Origin: Bacteroidota bacterium
GTDB taxonomy: Bacteria > Bacteroidota > Bacteroidia > AKYH767-A > 2013-40CM-41-45
Length of the DNA: 64,000 nt
Assembly (NCBI GenBank): GCA_016721305.1
Contig: JADKIH010000017.1
Coordinates: 1 to 64,000, forward strand
Direction: 5' to 3'
The position numbers were made by a program, and so were the translations under genes. Within the stretch, counting starts at the first letter, position 1. The number at the start of each line of letters is the position of its first letter. The notes beneath the pieces were generated by a model. That model was not told the DNA's origin. It searched no databases and saw only the letters and a list, made by a program, of their open reading frames with translations. Of this stretch, positions 38,601-48,016 are shown in pieces.

Positions 38601-39627
38601 TTGCCCAAAGCACGTTTCCGTTAGGATCATATTTCATTACAATCACATCGGATGAACCAAAGCTTGTAAATGAATTTGAGCCAATGGTGGTTTGACTCTT
38701 GAAATATCCCGCGATGTATACATTGCCTGATGCATCGACGCTGATTGCATTGCCGCGAGTTGTATCGCAACATGCACCTGAACTACGCACCCATTGAAAA
38801 TTCCCGTTGATATCATACTTTGCTACAAACGTACTGTTCGTTCCTGTGGAGCTGATATTATTTCCGTTGAAGGTAGCGCTCGTTGTAAATGTTCCGGTGA
38901 TATAGACATTTCCCTGTCCGTCCAACACAACTCCACGTCCACGATCCTCTTTTGTTCCGCCGCCTTTCTTTGCCCAAAGAACAGTACCGGTTGAATTCGT
39001 TTTGAAAAGAACTACGTCGTTACTGCTCGAACTGCTTGTTAAATTTACAGAGCCAAAACTTCCGTTCGAACTAAAGTAACCTGTTATGTAGCAATTTCCG
39101 GCATCGTCAACGGCAATCGCTTTTGCTTTATCGTCGCTCGATCCGCCAAAATTTTTCGCCCATTGAAAGGTTCCGTCGGAAGTGTGCTTCGTCAAAAAGA
39201 TGTCATTCGATCCGTAAACAGAAATTGAATCACCCGGACCAAATCCGGCAGTGTATTCAAACTCACCTACCGTATATATGTTTTGTGAAGCATCTAATCC
39301 GATTCCCCAGCCGACATCACCACTTGTTCCTCCGGCGTGCTTTGCCCAAATGAGCTGCCCGGCAGAGTTGTATTTTGCATACAGAATGTCATGCTTGCCA
39401 TTCGAGTTAAGATGGATGCCATTGTCGAACTGAGCCGAAAATTCAATCTGTCCGGTTAGGTAAACATTGGCTGAATCGTCGATCGTTATGGCATTACCAT
39501 AATCGAATCCTTCGGAGCTTCCCTGATGAGCCCACTTATACGATTGAGCAGTGGAGAAAAGGCTTATTCCGGTGAATAATAAAAAAGGAATTAACCCCTT
39601 TAAAAAGAGTAATTTTCTGGTTTTCAC
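35605..39627 (-). CDS. Giant T9SS-exported adhesin-like protein with seven tandem repeats
   Basis: 1340 residues. Signal peptide to about 28 (FTGISLFSTAQ). Residues 30-450 hold SBBP-type units of the form WAKxxGGxxxDxGxAIxxDxxGNxYxTG. A fibronectin-III-like segment follows (about 460-580) and a Cys-containing PKD-like unit (580-650). Then come seven successive units of about 80 residues (about 660-1215), each with a Cys, GG(S/T)PxGGxYSGxGV, and YTYTxxxGC. A last PKD-like unit and the T9SS tail IYPNPFTNTFTILS to LAPGSYFFEFTC close the protein. The repeats suggest an extended surface fibre or adhesin. Repeat units are similar but not identical at DNA level, so recombination among them is possible. 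No enzymatic motif is seen. Confidence 0.88.
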   Translation of the reverse strand: MKTRKLLFLKGLIPFLLFTGISLFSTAQSYKWAHQGSSEGFDYGNAITIDDSANVYLTGQIEFSAQFDNGIHLNSNGKHDILYAKYNSAGQLIWAKHAGGTSGDVGWGIGLDASQNIYTVGEFEYTAGFGPGDSISVYGSNDIFLTKHTSDGTFQWAKNFGGSSDDKAKAIAVDDAGNCYITGYFSSNGSFGSVNLTSSSSSNDVVLFKTNSTGTVLWAKKGGGTKEDRGRGVVLDGQGNVYITGTFTTSATFNGNNISSTGTNSTFVAKYDINGNFQWVRSSGACCDTTRGNAISVDASGNVYIAGYFKSQTTIGSNSFTSFGSSDVIVMKYDPNGNVLWAKQAGGPYEDMAYACTYDQRNDLLYVTGQIDDHGYFGTIYVGAAGNRDAFTVAYDPNGNEVWARPGGGNQRDAGQAITCDTLGNIYTSGFFNDTASFGTSTLQGYPLADFFVAKMAPPLATQPTTNATSVSSAIVNCNNLQLSFTQGDGNRRVIVASAGSPVSLMPTDGNYYTASSVFGSGTDLGLGNFIVYDGTGNSATLSGLSPGITYYFRIVEYNGVGYASNYLTGGATSYQTVVNSFTISATSDQAAICNGGSTNLHAGQAASYLWSPSTGLSSTTDSVVNASPISATTYTVTATDNSGCTSTATVSIGVGTSPTVSFANLNVICENANPVTLTGGSPAGGVYTGTGVTSGNFNPITSGAGQFIITYTYTNSSGCSASDTSLIVVRAKPTVSLSNFSAVCVNGSPVTRSGGSPAGGSYSGTGVASNIFTPSTAGTGSQTITYSYTDANGCSNSTTATILVNGLPIVNFATPSDVCVNSPAVTLTGGTPAGGTYSGTNVSAGQFTPSSSGQFTLNYSYTDIKNCSATATTTITVRALPTVAAGNYSALCSNAAAITLANGSPSGGTYSGDGVSGNQFNPAAVVGNTAAITYTYTDGFGCTAGANTSITVNSLPTVTFANIPSLCANGTPVTLTQGSPAGGSYSGTGVSGTSFSPATAGPGTFTLTYNFTNASGCSSSAQSSVTVNSNPTVTQSSFTALCANANPVTLSGGSPTGGTYSGQGVSSGAFNPSVGQGFYTITYSFTNSNGCPGTASAIMTVNPVPSVSAGSYAGVCSNGSSIVLNAGTPVGGTYSGTGVTNNNFNPALVNGSSSTVTYSYANGYGCSSTATTTIAVNPAPVVSLGSDTTVCADSHVTLNVGSGFSTVNWSNGATTSSIMVDSAGIGYGVKTIIVTVSNAAACSASDTLNITFDACQSVKQITDDNFGVYIYPNPFTNTFTILSEQRMDCKIFDVSGRLVSSHENITGSFSSGEQLAPGSYFFEFTCKEFRKVMVVVKAN

Positions 39628-39759
39628 GTGCGGTGTGTTTGATTGCTAAACAACACCAAAACGCGACGTCAAGGTGGCGATTTTCAGACTTGAATTACAG
39701 TTTTCTTACAGTTTTTCAGGAAGCAGCAAATTGATTCAATTTCGAATCTGATAAACGAT

Positions 39760-41838
39760 TTAATAACCCAGGATTTCGTTAATAATCGTCGTGACTTTTT
39801 CAGCATTCGGAATCATCGCAAATTCCAACGTCGAATTCAAAGGAATCGCCGGTAAATTTTCTGAACCTAAAATACGAACCGGGGCATCCAATTGCTCAAA
39901 GCATTTGTCGGAAATTCTTCCTGCAATCGATTGAGCGAAGGAATTGTTTACCGAATCTTCAGTGAGAACAAGACAACGATTGTGCTTTCTCACAGCAGCA
40001 TAAATAGCTTCTTCATCTAACGGCATGAGTGTACGAAGATCCAGGATTTCAACTTTTCCAGGGAAATTCTTCGCTGCAGTCTTTGCCCAATAAACTCCCA
40101 TACCATAAGTAATGATGGCAAGTGATGGTTCTTTTCCGGCATCGGCACTTATAACTGTACGAGCTTTTCCAAACGGAATGATATAATCTTCATCTGGCTC
40201 GATCGTTTTCGCATCTTCAGTTCCTTTAATCTTCGACCAGTAAAGTCCTTTGTGCTCTAAAATGACAACAGGATTCGGATCGTAGTAGGCTGATTTCATC
40301 AGACCTTTTAAATCGGCGCCTGTCGATGGATACGCAATCTTTATTCCGCGGATATTAGTCAGAACACTTTCAACGCTTGAAGAGTGGTAAGGGCCACCAC
40401 TGCCATATGCTCCGATCGGAACACGAATGATACAGCTTGCCGGCCATTTGCCGTTACTCAGATAAAACGAACGACTCAACTCTGTGAACAATTGATTCAG
40501 TCCGGGCCAGATGTAATCGGCAAACTGAACTTCCACAATCGGACGTAATCCGGCTGCGGCCATTCCAACAGTGGAACCTATAATGAATGCTTCTTGAATC
40601 GGTGTATTGAAAACTCTGTCATCGCCGAATTTCTGCGCAAGCGTCGCTGCTTCGCGAAACACTCCGCCTAATCGTCCGCCGACATCTTGTCCGTATAATA
40701 AACACTCTTTGTGCTTCGTCATTAATTCCTGAACGGCAAACAAAGCGCAATCAACCATTACAGTTTTTTCTTTTCCTGCCGGTTCGCGTACACCTTTTTC
40801 TTCGGTTACGGGAGTAGGAGCGTAGTCGTATGTGAAAAGATCTTCCGGACGAGGATCTTCGGCTTTCATAGCTTTTTCGAAATCAGTTGCAACAGTGATG
40901 ATCGCACGATCTCGCATGGCATTCAATTCGCTTTCCTTAAATCCATTGTCGAGCATCACCTGACGGAATTTCGGGAACGGATCACGCTTTCCGTGCTCTT
41001 CTAAATCGTGGCGATACCATTCGCGACGTACACCGCTCGTATGATGACCCAGCAGCGGAACTTTCGCATGAATCATAAACGGACGACGTTCTTTCCGAAT
41101 GATCGAAATAACTTCTTCTATAGTTTGATACGCGGTGATGAAATCCGTACCGTCGATCGAACGAACTTCCATTCCCGGAAATCCTTTCGCATATTCCGGT
41201 GCATCCATCGCGCGAATCTCTTTTGCATTGGCAGAAATATCCCATTCGTTATCCTGAACGAGATAGAGGATAGGCATCTTTTTCAAGACAGCCATTTGAA
41301 ATGCTTCGGCAACTTCGCCTTCAGTTACAGAGCCATCGCCGAGAGAACAAACAACAACACTCTTATCGGGAGTATTAGCATCGATGAGACCGATTTTTTC
41401 TTTGTACTGAATTCCCATTGCAACACCGGTTGTCGGAATTGCCTGCATACCCGTAGCCGACGACTGATGCGGAATTTTCGGCATGTCGGGGCGATTCAAA
41501 CTTGGGTGACAGTAGTAAGTACGTCCGCCGGAAAACGGATCATCGCGCTTTGCAAGTAATTGCAGCATGAGCTCGTAAGGCTTCATACCGATGGCTAACA
41601 AAATACTATCGTCGCGATAGTAAGCCGAAAGATAATCCTGCGCTTTCAATTGCAAACCCATCGCCAGCTGAATTGCTTCGTGCCCGCGAGAAGTTGCATG
41701 AACATATTTTTGTGTGATCTGAGATTTCTCTTCGTATAAATCCGACATCGCCCGAGCCGTACACATTAACTCGTATGCTTTGGTCAGTATTTTCTTGTCC
41801 ACCGTCTTCTTGCTTTTTTTTGCCGTGTCTGTTAGCAT
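39760..41838 (-). CDS. 2-oxo-acid dehydrogenase E1, fused alpha and beta subunits
   Basis: Thiamine diphosphate enzyme that decarboxylates a 2-oxo acid and passes the acyl group to lipoyl-E2; 692 residues, both subunits in one chain. Alpha part (about 1-340): HATSRGHEAIQLAMGL, HQSSATGMQAIPTTGVAMG, and TPP-binding SLGDGSVTEGEVAEAFQMA (about 160-180) ending YLVQDNEWDISAN. Beta part (about 355-690): LLYGQDVGGRLGGVFREAAT, FNTPIQEAFIIGSTVGMAAA, IEVQFADYIWPG-like sequence, and ILGSENLPAIPLNSTLEFAM. Branched-chain versus pyruvate specificity cannot be settled; a separate E1 beta gene (61.4-62.4 kb) makes the branched-chain role likelier. The E2 and E3 genes are not visible. Confidence 0.92.
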   Translation of the reverse strand: MLTDTAKKSKKTVDKKILTKAYELMCTARAMSDLYEEKSQITQKYVHATSRGHEAIQLAMGLQLKAQDYLSAYYRDDSILLAIGMKPYELMLQLLAKRDDPFSGGRTYYCHPSLNRPDMPKIPHQSSATGMQAIPTTGVAMGIQYKEKIGLIDANTPDKSVVVCSLGDGSVTEGEVAEAFQMAVLKKMPILYLVQDNEWDISANAKEIRAMDAPEYAKGFPGMEVRSIDGTDFITAYQTIEEVISIIRKERRPFMIHAKVPLLGHHTSGVRREWYRHDLEEHGKRDPFPKFRQVMLDNGFKESELNAMRDRAIITVATDFEKAMKAEDPRPEDLFTYDYAPTPVTEEKGVREPAGKEKTVMVDCALFAVQELMTKHKECLLYGQDVGGRLGGVFREAATLAQKFGDDRVFNTPIQEAFIIGSTVGMAAAGLRPIVEVQFADYIWPGLNQLFTELSRSFYLSNGKWPASCIIRVPIGAYGSGGPYHSSSVESVLTNIRGIKIAYPSTGADLKGLMKSAYYDPNPVVILEHKGLYWSKIKGTEDAKTIEPDEDYIIPFGKARTVISADAGKEPSLAIITYGMGVYWAKTAAKNFPGKVEILDLRTLMPLDEEAIYAAVRKHNRCLVLTEDSVNNSFAQSIAGRISDKCFEQLDAPVRILGSENLPAIPLNSTLEFAMIPNAEKVTTIINEILGY

Positions 41839-41962
41839 TACGCTAAACTACGGCATTTGTCAGAATTGGGCAATACGAAGACAAAGTCTAAAGCCTGATT
41901 AATGAGCTAATTACCAAGTGTTTTGCTGTATTGACGGAGACTGGGAAAATGAAGCAGGAAAA

Positions 41963-42652
41963 TCAATACGAAATGCGTTTCCGCCTGCAATAAAATCCCC
42001 CGCTAACCCCAACCTGCTCCGTCGCCAACCATACAATCGTATCCGCTCCTTCTTTCACCGTTAACGGCGCCGACGGACCTCCCATATCTGTTCGTACCCA
42101 ACCCGGATCTACGGCGAAAACTTCGATGCCTTTGGATTCTAATTCGGAAGCCGCAATCATCGTGAGTGCATTCACCATTACTTTCGATAAACGGTAGGGG
42201 GCGTGTGACGACGTCAATCCTTCCATTACCGACATGCCGGTTGATACATTGATGATGCGCGATTTCTTTGCCTTCGCCAATAATGGCGCAAACGCACGAA
42301 TCATTTTCATCGTGCCTAATGCATTCGTCGAAAAAATTTCATGGAATTCTGCCTCCGTCATTTTCAAAAGCCCGCTCGTGTTTCCCAACAATCCGGCATT
42401 GTTCACTAGAACGTCAATCGAACCATACATGGCCGAAATTCTCTCTACAGCAATGCTGATGCTTTCGTCATTACTAATATCTAAGGGTAGTGCCAGACTT
42501 TTCTTCAGTTCCTGATCCAATTCTTTCTGTACGTCCCTAATCATCGCCGTATTTCGTCCGGATATGATCACGAAAAAATCTTTTGCAAGTAACTGGCGAC
42601 AAATTTCTTTGCCGATACCTTTGTTGGCGCCTGTGATTAAGGAGATTTTCAT
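41963..42652 (-). CDS. Short-chain dehydrogenase/reductase
   Basis: 229-residue NAD(P)-binding oxidoreductase. Cofactor motif TGANKGIGKEI (about 7-17), DNAG-type VDVLVNNAGLLG (about 85), Ser in INVSTGMSVMEG (about 138) and the catalytic Tyr/Lys in APYRLSKVMVNAL (Tyr about 153, Lys about 157). The TGANKGIG start resembles the carbonyl reductase-like group. The C-terminal end GGFYCRRKRISY is short but ordinary. Substrate unknown; stands alone. Confidence 0.9.
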   Translation of the reverse strand: MKISLITGANKGIGKEICRQLLAKDFFVIISGRNTAMIRDVQKELDQELKKSLALPLDISNDESISIAVERISAMYGSIDVLVNNAGLLGNTSGLLKMTEAEFHEIFSTNALGTMKMIRAFAPLLAKAKKSRIINVSTGMSVMEGLTSSHAPYRLSKVMVNALTMIAASELESKGIEVFAVDPGWVRTDMGGPSAPLTVKEGADTIVWLATEQVGVSGGFYCRRKRISY

Positions 42653-42675
42653 GGGTTTTCGGAATCTGCTTGCTT

Positions 42676-42880
42676 AGGGGAATTCAGAATTTAGAATTCA
42701 AAATTCAGAATGGCCTTGATGTAAGGTTGTTCTAAATTCCGGATTATTAATTTAAAATTTGAAATTCAATTTCCGATTAAATACTCGAAGGCCTGATTAA
42801 TAAATTCAGAATTCAGAATTCAAAATTCTGAATTTCCTATATGCAAGCAGCCTTCATAATTCATAATTCTGAATTTGTCA
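42676..42880. repeat. GAATTCAGAATT word repeats in several inverted blocks
   Basis: Three blocks of AATTCAGAATTTAGAATTCA-type words at about 42680-42712, 42805-42835 and 42858-42878. In between are two GGCCTTGAT/AAGGCCTGATTAA motifs. The words are self-complementary, so several hairpins are possible. No gene between the SDR start and the prfA stop. Confidence 0.75.
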
Positions 42881-42903
42881 GTAAACAGCCTAACAGCTGA
42901 TTG

Positions 42904-43977
42904 TCAGGCAACCCCTTCCTTAAGGCGCTCCGCATTCTCCGCCACCTGCAACGCATCAATCATCTCTGCAATATCACCATCGATAAATGTCTGGAGATTG
43001 TACATCGTCATGCCGATACGGTGATCTGTTATACGACTCTGCGGATAATTGTATGTACGAATTTTCGCCGAACGGTCGCCGGAGGAAACCATCGTCTTAC
43101 GTTTCTTCGAACGTTCTTCCATGAGCTTGCTGTGCTCTACTTCGTAGATACGACTACGGAGAACGGCCAGGGCTTTTTCGTAATTCTTGATCTGCGATTT
43201 CTGATCCTGACATTGGGCTACAATGCCGGTTGGAATGTGTGTCAAACGAACAGCCGAGTAAGTGGTGTTCACCGATTGTCCTCCCGGACCTGATGAACAG
43301 AAAAGATCTTTACGGATGTCGTTAGTTTTGATATCTACGTCGAATTCGTCGGCTTCAGGTAAGCAAACTACCGTCGCAGCTGAAGTGTGAACTCGTCCTT
43401 GTGTTTCTGTCTGTGGAACGCGCTGTACTCGGTGTACGCCGCTTTCGTATTTCATAATGCCGTACGCACCATCTCCGTTTACATTGAAGATGATTTCTTT
43501 GAAACCACCCGATGAACCGTCAGTAAAATCTACAAGCTCAATTTTGAAACCTCGGCGCTCGCAGTATTTTGAATACATACGATACAATTCTCCGGCGAAA
43601 ATCGATGCTTCATCACCGCCCGTACCGGCACGGATTTCCATGATGGCATTCTTGCGATCTTCCGGATCGGCAGGAATGAGGAGCAGTTTAATTTCTTCTT
43701 CCTGCTTTTCGTTTTCAATGATGAGCTCGTCTAACTCTGCTTTCGCGAGTTCACGAAACTCTTCGTCTTTTTCGCTGGCAACTAATTTACGTGCATGATC
43801 CAGATTGCTCTGAACGTTTTTGTAAATCGCATACTTGTCAACGATTACCTGAAGCTCTTTGTATTCACGATTCAACTGGGCAAAGCGTTTCATATCCGAC
43901 ATAACATCGGGTGTACTCAATTCGCGTTCTACTTCTTCCCAGCGCTCTTTAATCGCTTGTAATTTATCTAATAACAT
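42904..43977 (-). CDS. prfA: Peptide chain release factor 1
   Basis: Ends translation at UAA and UAG. 357 residues. The GGQ motif that triggers peptide release is in FCSSGPGGQSVNTTYSAVRL (about 228-247). The stop-codon-reading tripeptide at the usual place (GVHRVQRVPQTETQGRVHT) reads PQT; RF1 has a P-x-T form there. N-terminal domain 1-105, superdomain ending SGDRSAKIRTYNYPQSRITDHR. No frameshift site, as expected for RF1. Followed downstream by nothing on the same strand before the repeats; purM lies upstream by 36 bases. Confidence 0.95.
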   Translation of the reverse strand: MLLDKLQAIKERWEEVERELSTPDVMSDMKRFAQLNREYKELQVIVDKYAIYKNVQSNLDHARKLVASEKDEEFRELAKAELDELIIENEKQEEEIKLLLIPADPEDRKNAIMEIRAGTGGDEASIFAGELYRMYSKYCERRGFKIELVDFTDGSSGGFKEIIFNVNGDGAYGIMKYESGVHRVQRVPQTETQGRVHTSAATVVCLPEADEFDVDIKTNDIRKDLFCSSGPGGQSVNTTYSAVRLTHIPTGIVAQCQDQKSQIKNYEKALAVLRSRIYEVEHSKLMEERSKKRKTMVSSGDRSAKIRTYNYPQSRITDHRIGMTMYNLQTFIDGDIAEMIDALQVAENAERLKEGVA

Positions 43978-44013
43978 ATCTTAAATTCATTCCTGTTTTA
44001 CAGGGAATATTTT

Positions 44014-45215
44014 TTAGTAAGTAAACTCTCCGTACTCTGATCGGATGGTCACTTGTGTGGCTTCTGAAGCTTCACAACGACCGATAATTTTTGCTTCTAT
44101 ATTGAACTCTCCTGCAATTTGAATCAGCGACGACGCTGCTTCCTGCGGACAGTAAATTTCCATTCGATGGCCCATGTTAAAGACCTGATACATTTCTTTC
44201 CAATCGGTTCCGCTTTCTGATTGAATCATCTTAAATAATGGCGGCAACTCAAACAAATTGTCTTTTACGATGTGAAGCTTTTTTGCAAAATGATTCACCT
44301 TCGTTTGCCCGCCGCCACTGCAATGAATAATGGCGTGTATGTCTTTTCTTCTGTCAGAAAGTATTTTCTTAATCAACGGTGCGTAAGTGCGAGTAGGGGA
44401 TAGAACTAATTTTCCCGCAGTAACTTTCTCGCTCACCATTTTTCCGTCGACGTCTTTGTATTTCACCTCAACTAAATCTGTCAACGATTTAGATCCACTG
44501 TACACAACTTTCGAATCGAGCGCCGGATCAAATGTCTCGGGATATTTCGCTGCCACGGCTTTACTGAAAACATCATGTCGTGCCGATGTTAATCCGTTAC
44601 TGCCCATTCCTCCGTTGTACTCTTTTTCGTATGTCGCTTTTCCTGATGAAGCAAAACCTACGATCACATCACCCGGACGAATATTTCCGGTGGTGATCAC
44701 ATCAGATCGTTTCATGCGACAAACAACGGTCGAGTCAACAATCACTGTTCTTACTAAATCGCCAACATCAGCTGTTTCGCCTCCTGTAAGTTGAATGTCG
44801 ATTCCGTGTTCGCGAAGTCCGTTCAGAACTTCTTCCGTGCCTGTGATGAGTGCTGCAATGACTTCTGCAGGGATGAGTTTTTTATTACGACCAATGGTTG
44901 AGGAGAGGAGAATGTGATCGGTAGCGCCTACGCAGAGCAAATCATCGGTGTTCATGATGATGGCGTCTTGTGCGATGCCTTTCCAGACGGAGATGTCTCC
45001 GGTTTCTTTCCAATACGCATACGCCAGCGATGATTTCGTTCCGGCTCCGTCTGCATGCATCACAATGCAATGCTCAGCGCTGCCTGATAACGAATCCGGA
45101 ACAATTTTGCAGAAAGCGTCGGGAAACAAGCCTTTGTCCAGGTCTTTGATGGCTGCATGGACGTCCTCTTTGTTGCCGAAACTCCGCGTGATGTATAGTT
45201 GCCGGTGGTAGTCAT
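44014..45215 (-). CDS. purM: Phosphoribosylformylglycinamidine cyclo-ligase, one frameshift
   Basis: Purine synthesis: FGAM + ATP gives AIR. The start ATG at 45215 begins MTTTGNYTSRGVSATK; one base is missing near 45167 and the frame resumes EDVHAAIKDLDKGLFPDAFC, the conserved N-terminal core. From there it is intact to the end: MHADGAGTKSSLAYAYW, QDAIIMNTDDLLCVGA, QLTGGETADVGDLVRTVIVD, HCSGGGQTKVNHFAKKL and VFNMGHRMEIYCP. About 400 residues, the longer PurM form seen in this phylum. The frameshift is probably an indel, because a true break would remove 28 essential residues. Confidence 0.92.
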
Positions 45216-45308
45216 TTTGGTGCTCTAACAGGCCACAAAAGTACGCACTTTTTCGCCCTTTTCATCCCTCTGAAAACGTCAAAATTGGCCTTGAATCGGA
45301 TATGAGCA

Positions 45309-45349
45309 AAAAAAAACGTCCTGCCGGTGAGCAGGACGTCCTTTTTTTG
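45309..45349 (-). terminator. Terminator of the PorE-like gene
   Basis: Minus strand: ACGTCCTGC and GCAGGACGT form nine pairs around TCACCG, followed by eight T. Upstream of the stem is AAAAAAAGG, so it may work in both directions. Confidence 0.9.
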
Positions 45350-45361
45350 TCTTAAAAAAGC

Positions 45362-47824
45362 TTATTGAGCAATACGAACTCTCTTGCCCGGACGGAAGGT
45401 ATCGTCGTCCATTCCTTTGTTCAATTTCTTGAGGTCGGCGGCTTTCTTGCCAAGGCGTTTCGCCAGATTATTCCAGCTGTCGTCGCCCTTAACAAGGAGA
45501 GTGAATTTCTTGTCGTATTCAGTGTAATCTCCACCCATGGTAACTTTCAGCTCCATGCCTTCGAAAAGGACTTCGCCTTTTAAGCCGTTCAATGTTTTGA
45601 GATCTTTCACCGTCATGCTGTATGTCTTCGCAATGCTCGTGTATGTGTCTTTTCCTTTTGCAACATACAATTCGCCCGGACCAACAACGGCTGCTGCAGC
45701 TTTTAAGCTATCAGCAACTGGGTCTTTTTCCTGAACTTCAACTTTCGTTGCTACGCTTGCATCTTCAACTGCTTTTGGCGCAGCTGAGCTTGAATCAACA
45801 ATCGTCTTAGCCGGAGCTTCAAGATTGATATTGTCGATAGCTGACTGACCTTTCACGTAGTTTGTACGAAGTACTTTGAATTCAGTACGACGATTCAACT
45901 GGTGAGCTTCTTCTTTCAATTTCGTATTTGCAAGTTTGTCGATGAATGCATCGTTCAATACATCGCCTGCTTTGAAACTGCCCATGTCTTTGTCAAGTGC
46001 ACGTGGCGTTGAAGCTCCGTAACCGTGAGCTGATAAGCGTTCTGCAGGAATGCCATGTTGAATAAGGAAGTTTACAACTGATGCGGCACGACGGAATGAA
46101 AGTGTATCGTTCGTCATCGGAATCGGACGTGAATCGGTGTGAGAACCAATTTCAATTACGATTGTCGGGTTGTCATTCAATACCTGAATCAAACCATCCA
46201 ATGCTTTCTTCGACTCAGGACGTAAATCCCATTTCGAAAGATCGTAGTATACTTCCGGCAATTCGATTGCACGTAATGTTGAACGTAAAGCAAAGTCGAA
46301 ATCGCCAATGAAATCTTTTGATTGCTCTAAGCCGACAGTTGAAACCTCGATGTATTTGTTGAGGTAATTCGGCATCGTAGCAGATAAGCGGTATGATGTT
46401 TCAGGTTTCAAATCGAATTTGTAAGCACCTGTTTTATCCGTCTTAATTGAAATCGCATCACCATGACTGTCGAACAATTCGATTGAAGCGCCTTCTACGT
46501 TAGCCTTCGTATCGAAATCGTAAACACGACCGCTAACAGTAAATACCAGTGGTGGTAAATACCATGAGTAGATATCATCGCTTCCTTTTCCGCCGTCGCG
46601 ATCAGAACTCAGGTAACCTTTGTCGCCTGTTGATTCGTCAACGATGTAAGCGAAATCATCGAATGATGTGTTGATAGGGTATTTTAAATTTTCTGCATCA
46701 GCGAATGTGCCATTAGAATATTTCGAAGAGAAAATATCCAGACCACCCATTCCGATGTGTCCTTTTGATGAGAAGTAAAGTGTGCTGTCGCCTGAAATGT
46801 ATGGGAACATTTCATCGAGTTCTGTATTGATTTTCGGACCGCAGTTTACCGGCGTTCCCCATGATTTTGATTTTTTGTCGTAACGTGTGAGCCAGATATC
46901 TTTTCCGCCTTCACCACCCGGCATATCGGAAACGAAATACAATGTTTGCTCGTCCGGAGACAGAGATGGTTGAGCAACTGTAAAGCTGTCACTTGAAAGC
47001 GGAATTAATTTCGGCTCTTCCCATGTTTGTCCTTTACGTTTTGTGAAGAAAATCTGACACGCTCCGATTTTATTTTTTTCTGCATCACAACGAGTGAAGA
47101 ACATGTCCTGACCTTTGCTGTCGAGAGATGCACCACCGTCGTTAGCGCCTGAGTTGATTGGCTCGAGCAATGGTTTTGGTGAGCTCCATTTTCCTTTTTT
47201 GTCAACGGCAGCTTCGAATAAATCCTGGAATTTTTCTCCTGTACCACCATCGTTTCCTTTACCAATTGACTCCTGACGTGCAGAAGTGAAAATGATATGG
47301 CGGTGATCTTTATGAGAAATTGTAGCTCCGAAATCTGAATATTTTGTATTCACAGGTGCTACGTTCGATACTTTGTAACGTGTAGGTTTGTCTTTCCACT
47401 TTTGTGCTTGCTCGCACGATTTAATTCCTTCGTCTCCGCGCGGATCTTCCGGTTTTGCTTTTTGGTAAGCCGTGTATTGAACAATGGCTTCGTCGTATTT
47501 ACCATTCATGCGTAATGCATCTGCATAGTGCATGATACAAGCCGGCTCTTTGTAATTCGCCTTTAAAGCTTTTGCATACCAAACTTCCTGATTTTTGTAA
47601 TCGTTCGTCAGTCGGTACGATTCAGCCACCTTGTAGATAATTTCGGCGCGCTTAACCTTGTTTTTTTCTTTGGTAAATGCCTTTTTGTAAAGTGCAGCAG
47701 CATCGTAATAGTCGCCTTTTTCAAATGCGATGTCGGCCGAATAAGTCGGGCCGCGCTGACCAAAGACAACACTGGCTGCAAGTAAGAATACTGCAGTTAA
47801 AAGGAAACGAAAGTTCATTTTCAT
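45362..47824 (-). CDS. PorE-like OmpA family protein with two C-terminal LysM domains
   Basis: 820 residues in five parts: signal peptide (MKMNFRFLLTAVFLLAASVV), TPR-like helices (about 28-130, FEKGDYYDAAALYKKAFTKE), a PD40/WD40 propeller (about 170-420, LSPDEQTLYFVSDMPGG, DSTLYFSSKGHIGMGGLDIF), a carboxypeptidase-regulatory-like fold (about 425-510), and an OmpA domain (about 525-660) whose GSHTDSRPI Asp and LNRRTEF Arg bind peptidoglycan. This order matches PorE, a T9SS-linked outer-membrane lipoprotein-type protein that ties the secretion system to the wall. Unusually, two LysM domains follow (about 715-760: LYVAKGKDTYTSIAKTYSMT; and 775-820), giving a second peptidoglycan anchor. No lipobox is seen, so it may not be a true PorE. 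Confidence 0.88.
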   Translation of the reverse strand: MKMNFRFLLTAVFLLAASVVFGQRGPTYSADIAFEKGDYYDAAALYKKAFTKEKNKVKRAEIIYKVAESYRLTNDYKNQEVWYAKALKANYKEPACIMHYADALRMNGKYDEAIVQYTAYQKAKPEDPRGDEGIKSCEQAQKWKDKPTRYKVSNVAPVNTKYSDFGATISHKDHRHIIFTSARQESIGKGNDGGTGEKFQDLFEAAVDKKGKWSSPKPLLEPINSGANDGGASLDSKGQDMFFTRCDAEKNKIGACQIFFTKRKGQTWEEPKLIPLSSDSFTVAQPSLSPDEQTLYFVSDMPGGEGGKDIWLTRYDKKSKSWGTPVNCGPKINTELDEMFPYISGDSTLYFSSKGHIGMGGLDIFSSKYSNGTFADAENLKYPINTSFDDFAYIVDESTGDKGYLSSDRDGGKGSDDIYSWYLPPLVFTVSGRVYDFDTKANVEGASIELFDSHGDAISIKTDKTGAYKFDLKPETSYRLSATMPNYLNKYIEVSTVGLEQSKDFIGDFDFALRSTLRAIELPEVYYDLSKWDLRPESKKALDGLIQVLNDNPTIVIEIGSHTDSRPIPMTNDTLSFRRAASVVNFLIQHGIPAERLSAHGYGASTPRALDKDMGSFKAGDVLNDAFIDKLANTKLKEEAHQLNRRTEFKVLRTNYVKGQSAIDNINLEAPAKTIVDSSSAAPKAVEDASVATKVEVQEKDPVADSLKAAAAVVGPGELYVAKGKDTYTSIAKTYSMTVKDLKTLNGLKGEVLFEGMELKVTMGGDYTEYDKKFTLLVKGDDSWNNLAKRLGKKAADLKKLNKGMDDDTFRPGKRVRIAQ

Positions 47825-48016
47825 TTTTTCGGGTTAGAGATTGAGTTGAGACCGTAATCCGCTCTATAGGCAAAGAAAATAAGAATTTAGAAGAAAACAA
47901 AGGTTATAGAGGTCGAATCTGAGAAAATAATTAACCTTGACGTTAGATGTTACTGGCTCTTTAGCAAGTGATTAGGTAATGGGGTGGTTTTGAGTCACGG
48001 ATTGTACAGTTTGGTG

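Noticed and set aside
41008..41559. 183-residue plus-strand frame inside the E1 gene
   Set aside because: Lies antisense to a well-supported enzyme with intact motifs; composition rich in Arg/Asn/Phe as expected of a mirror frame.
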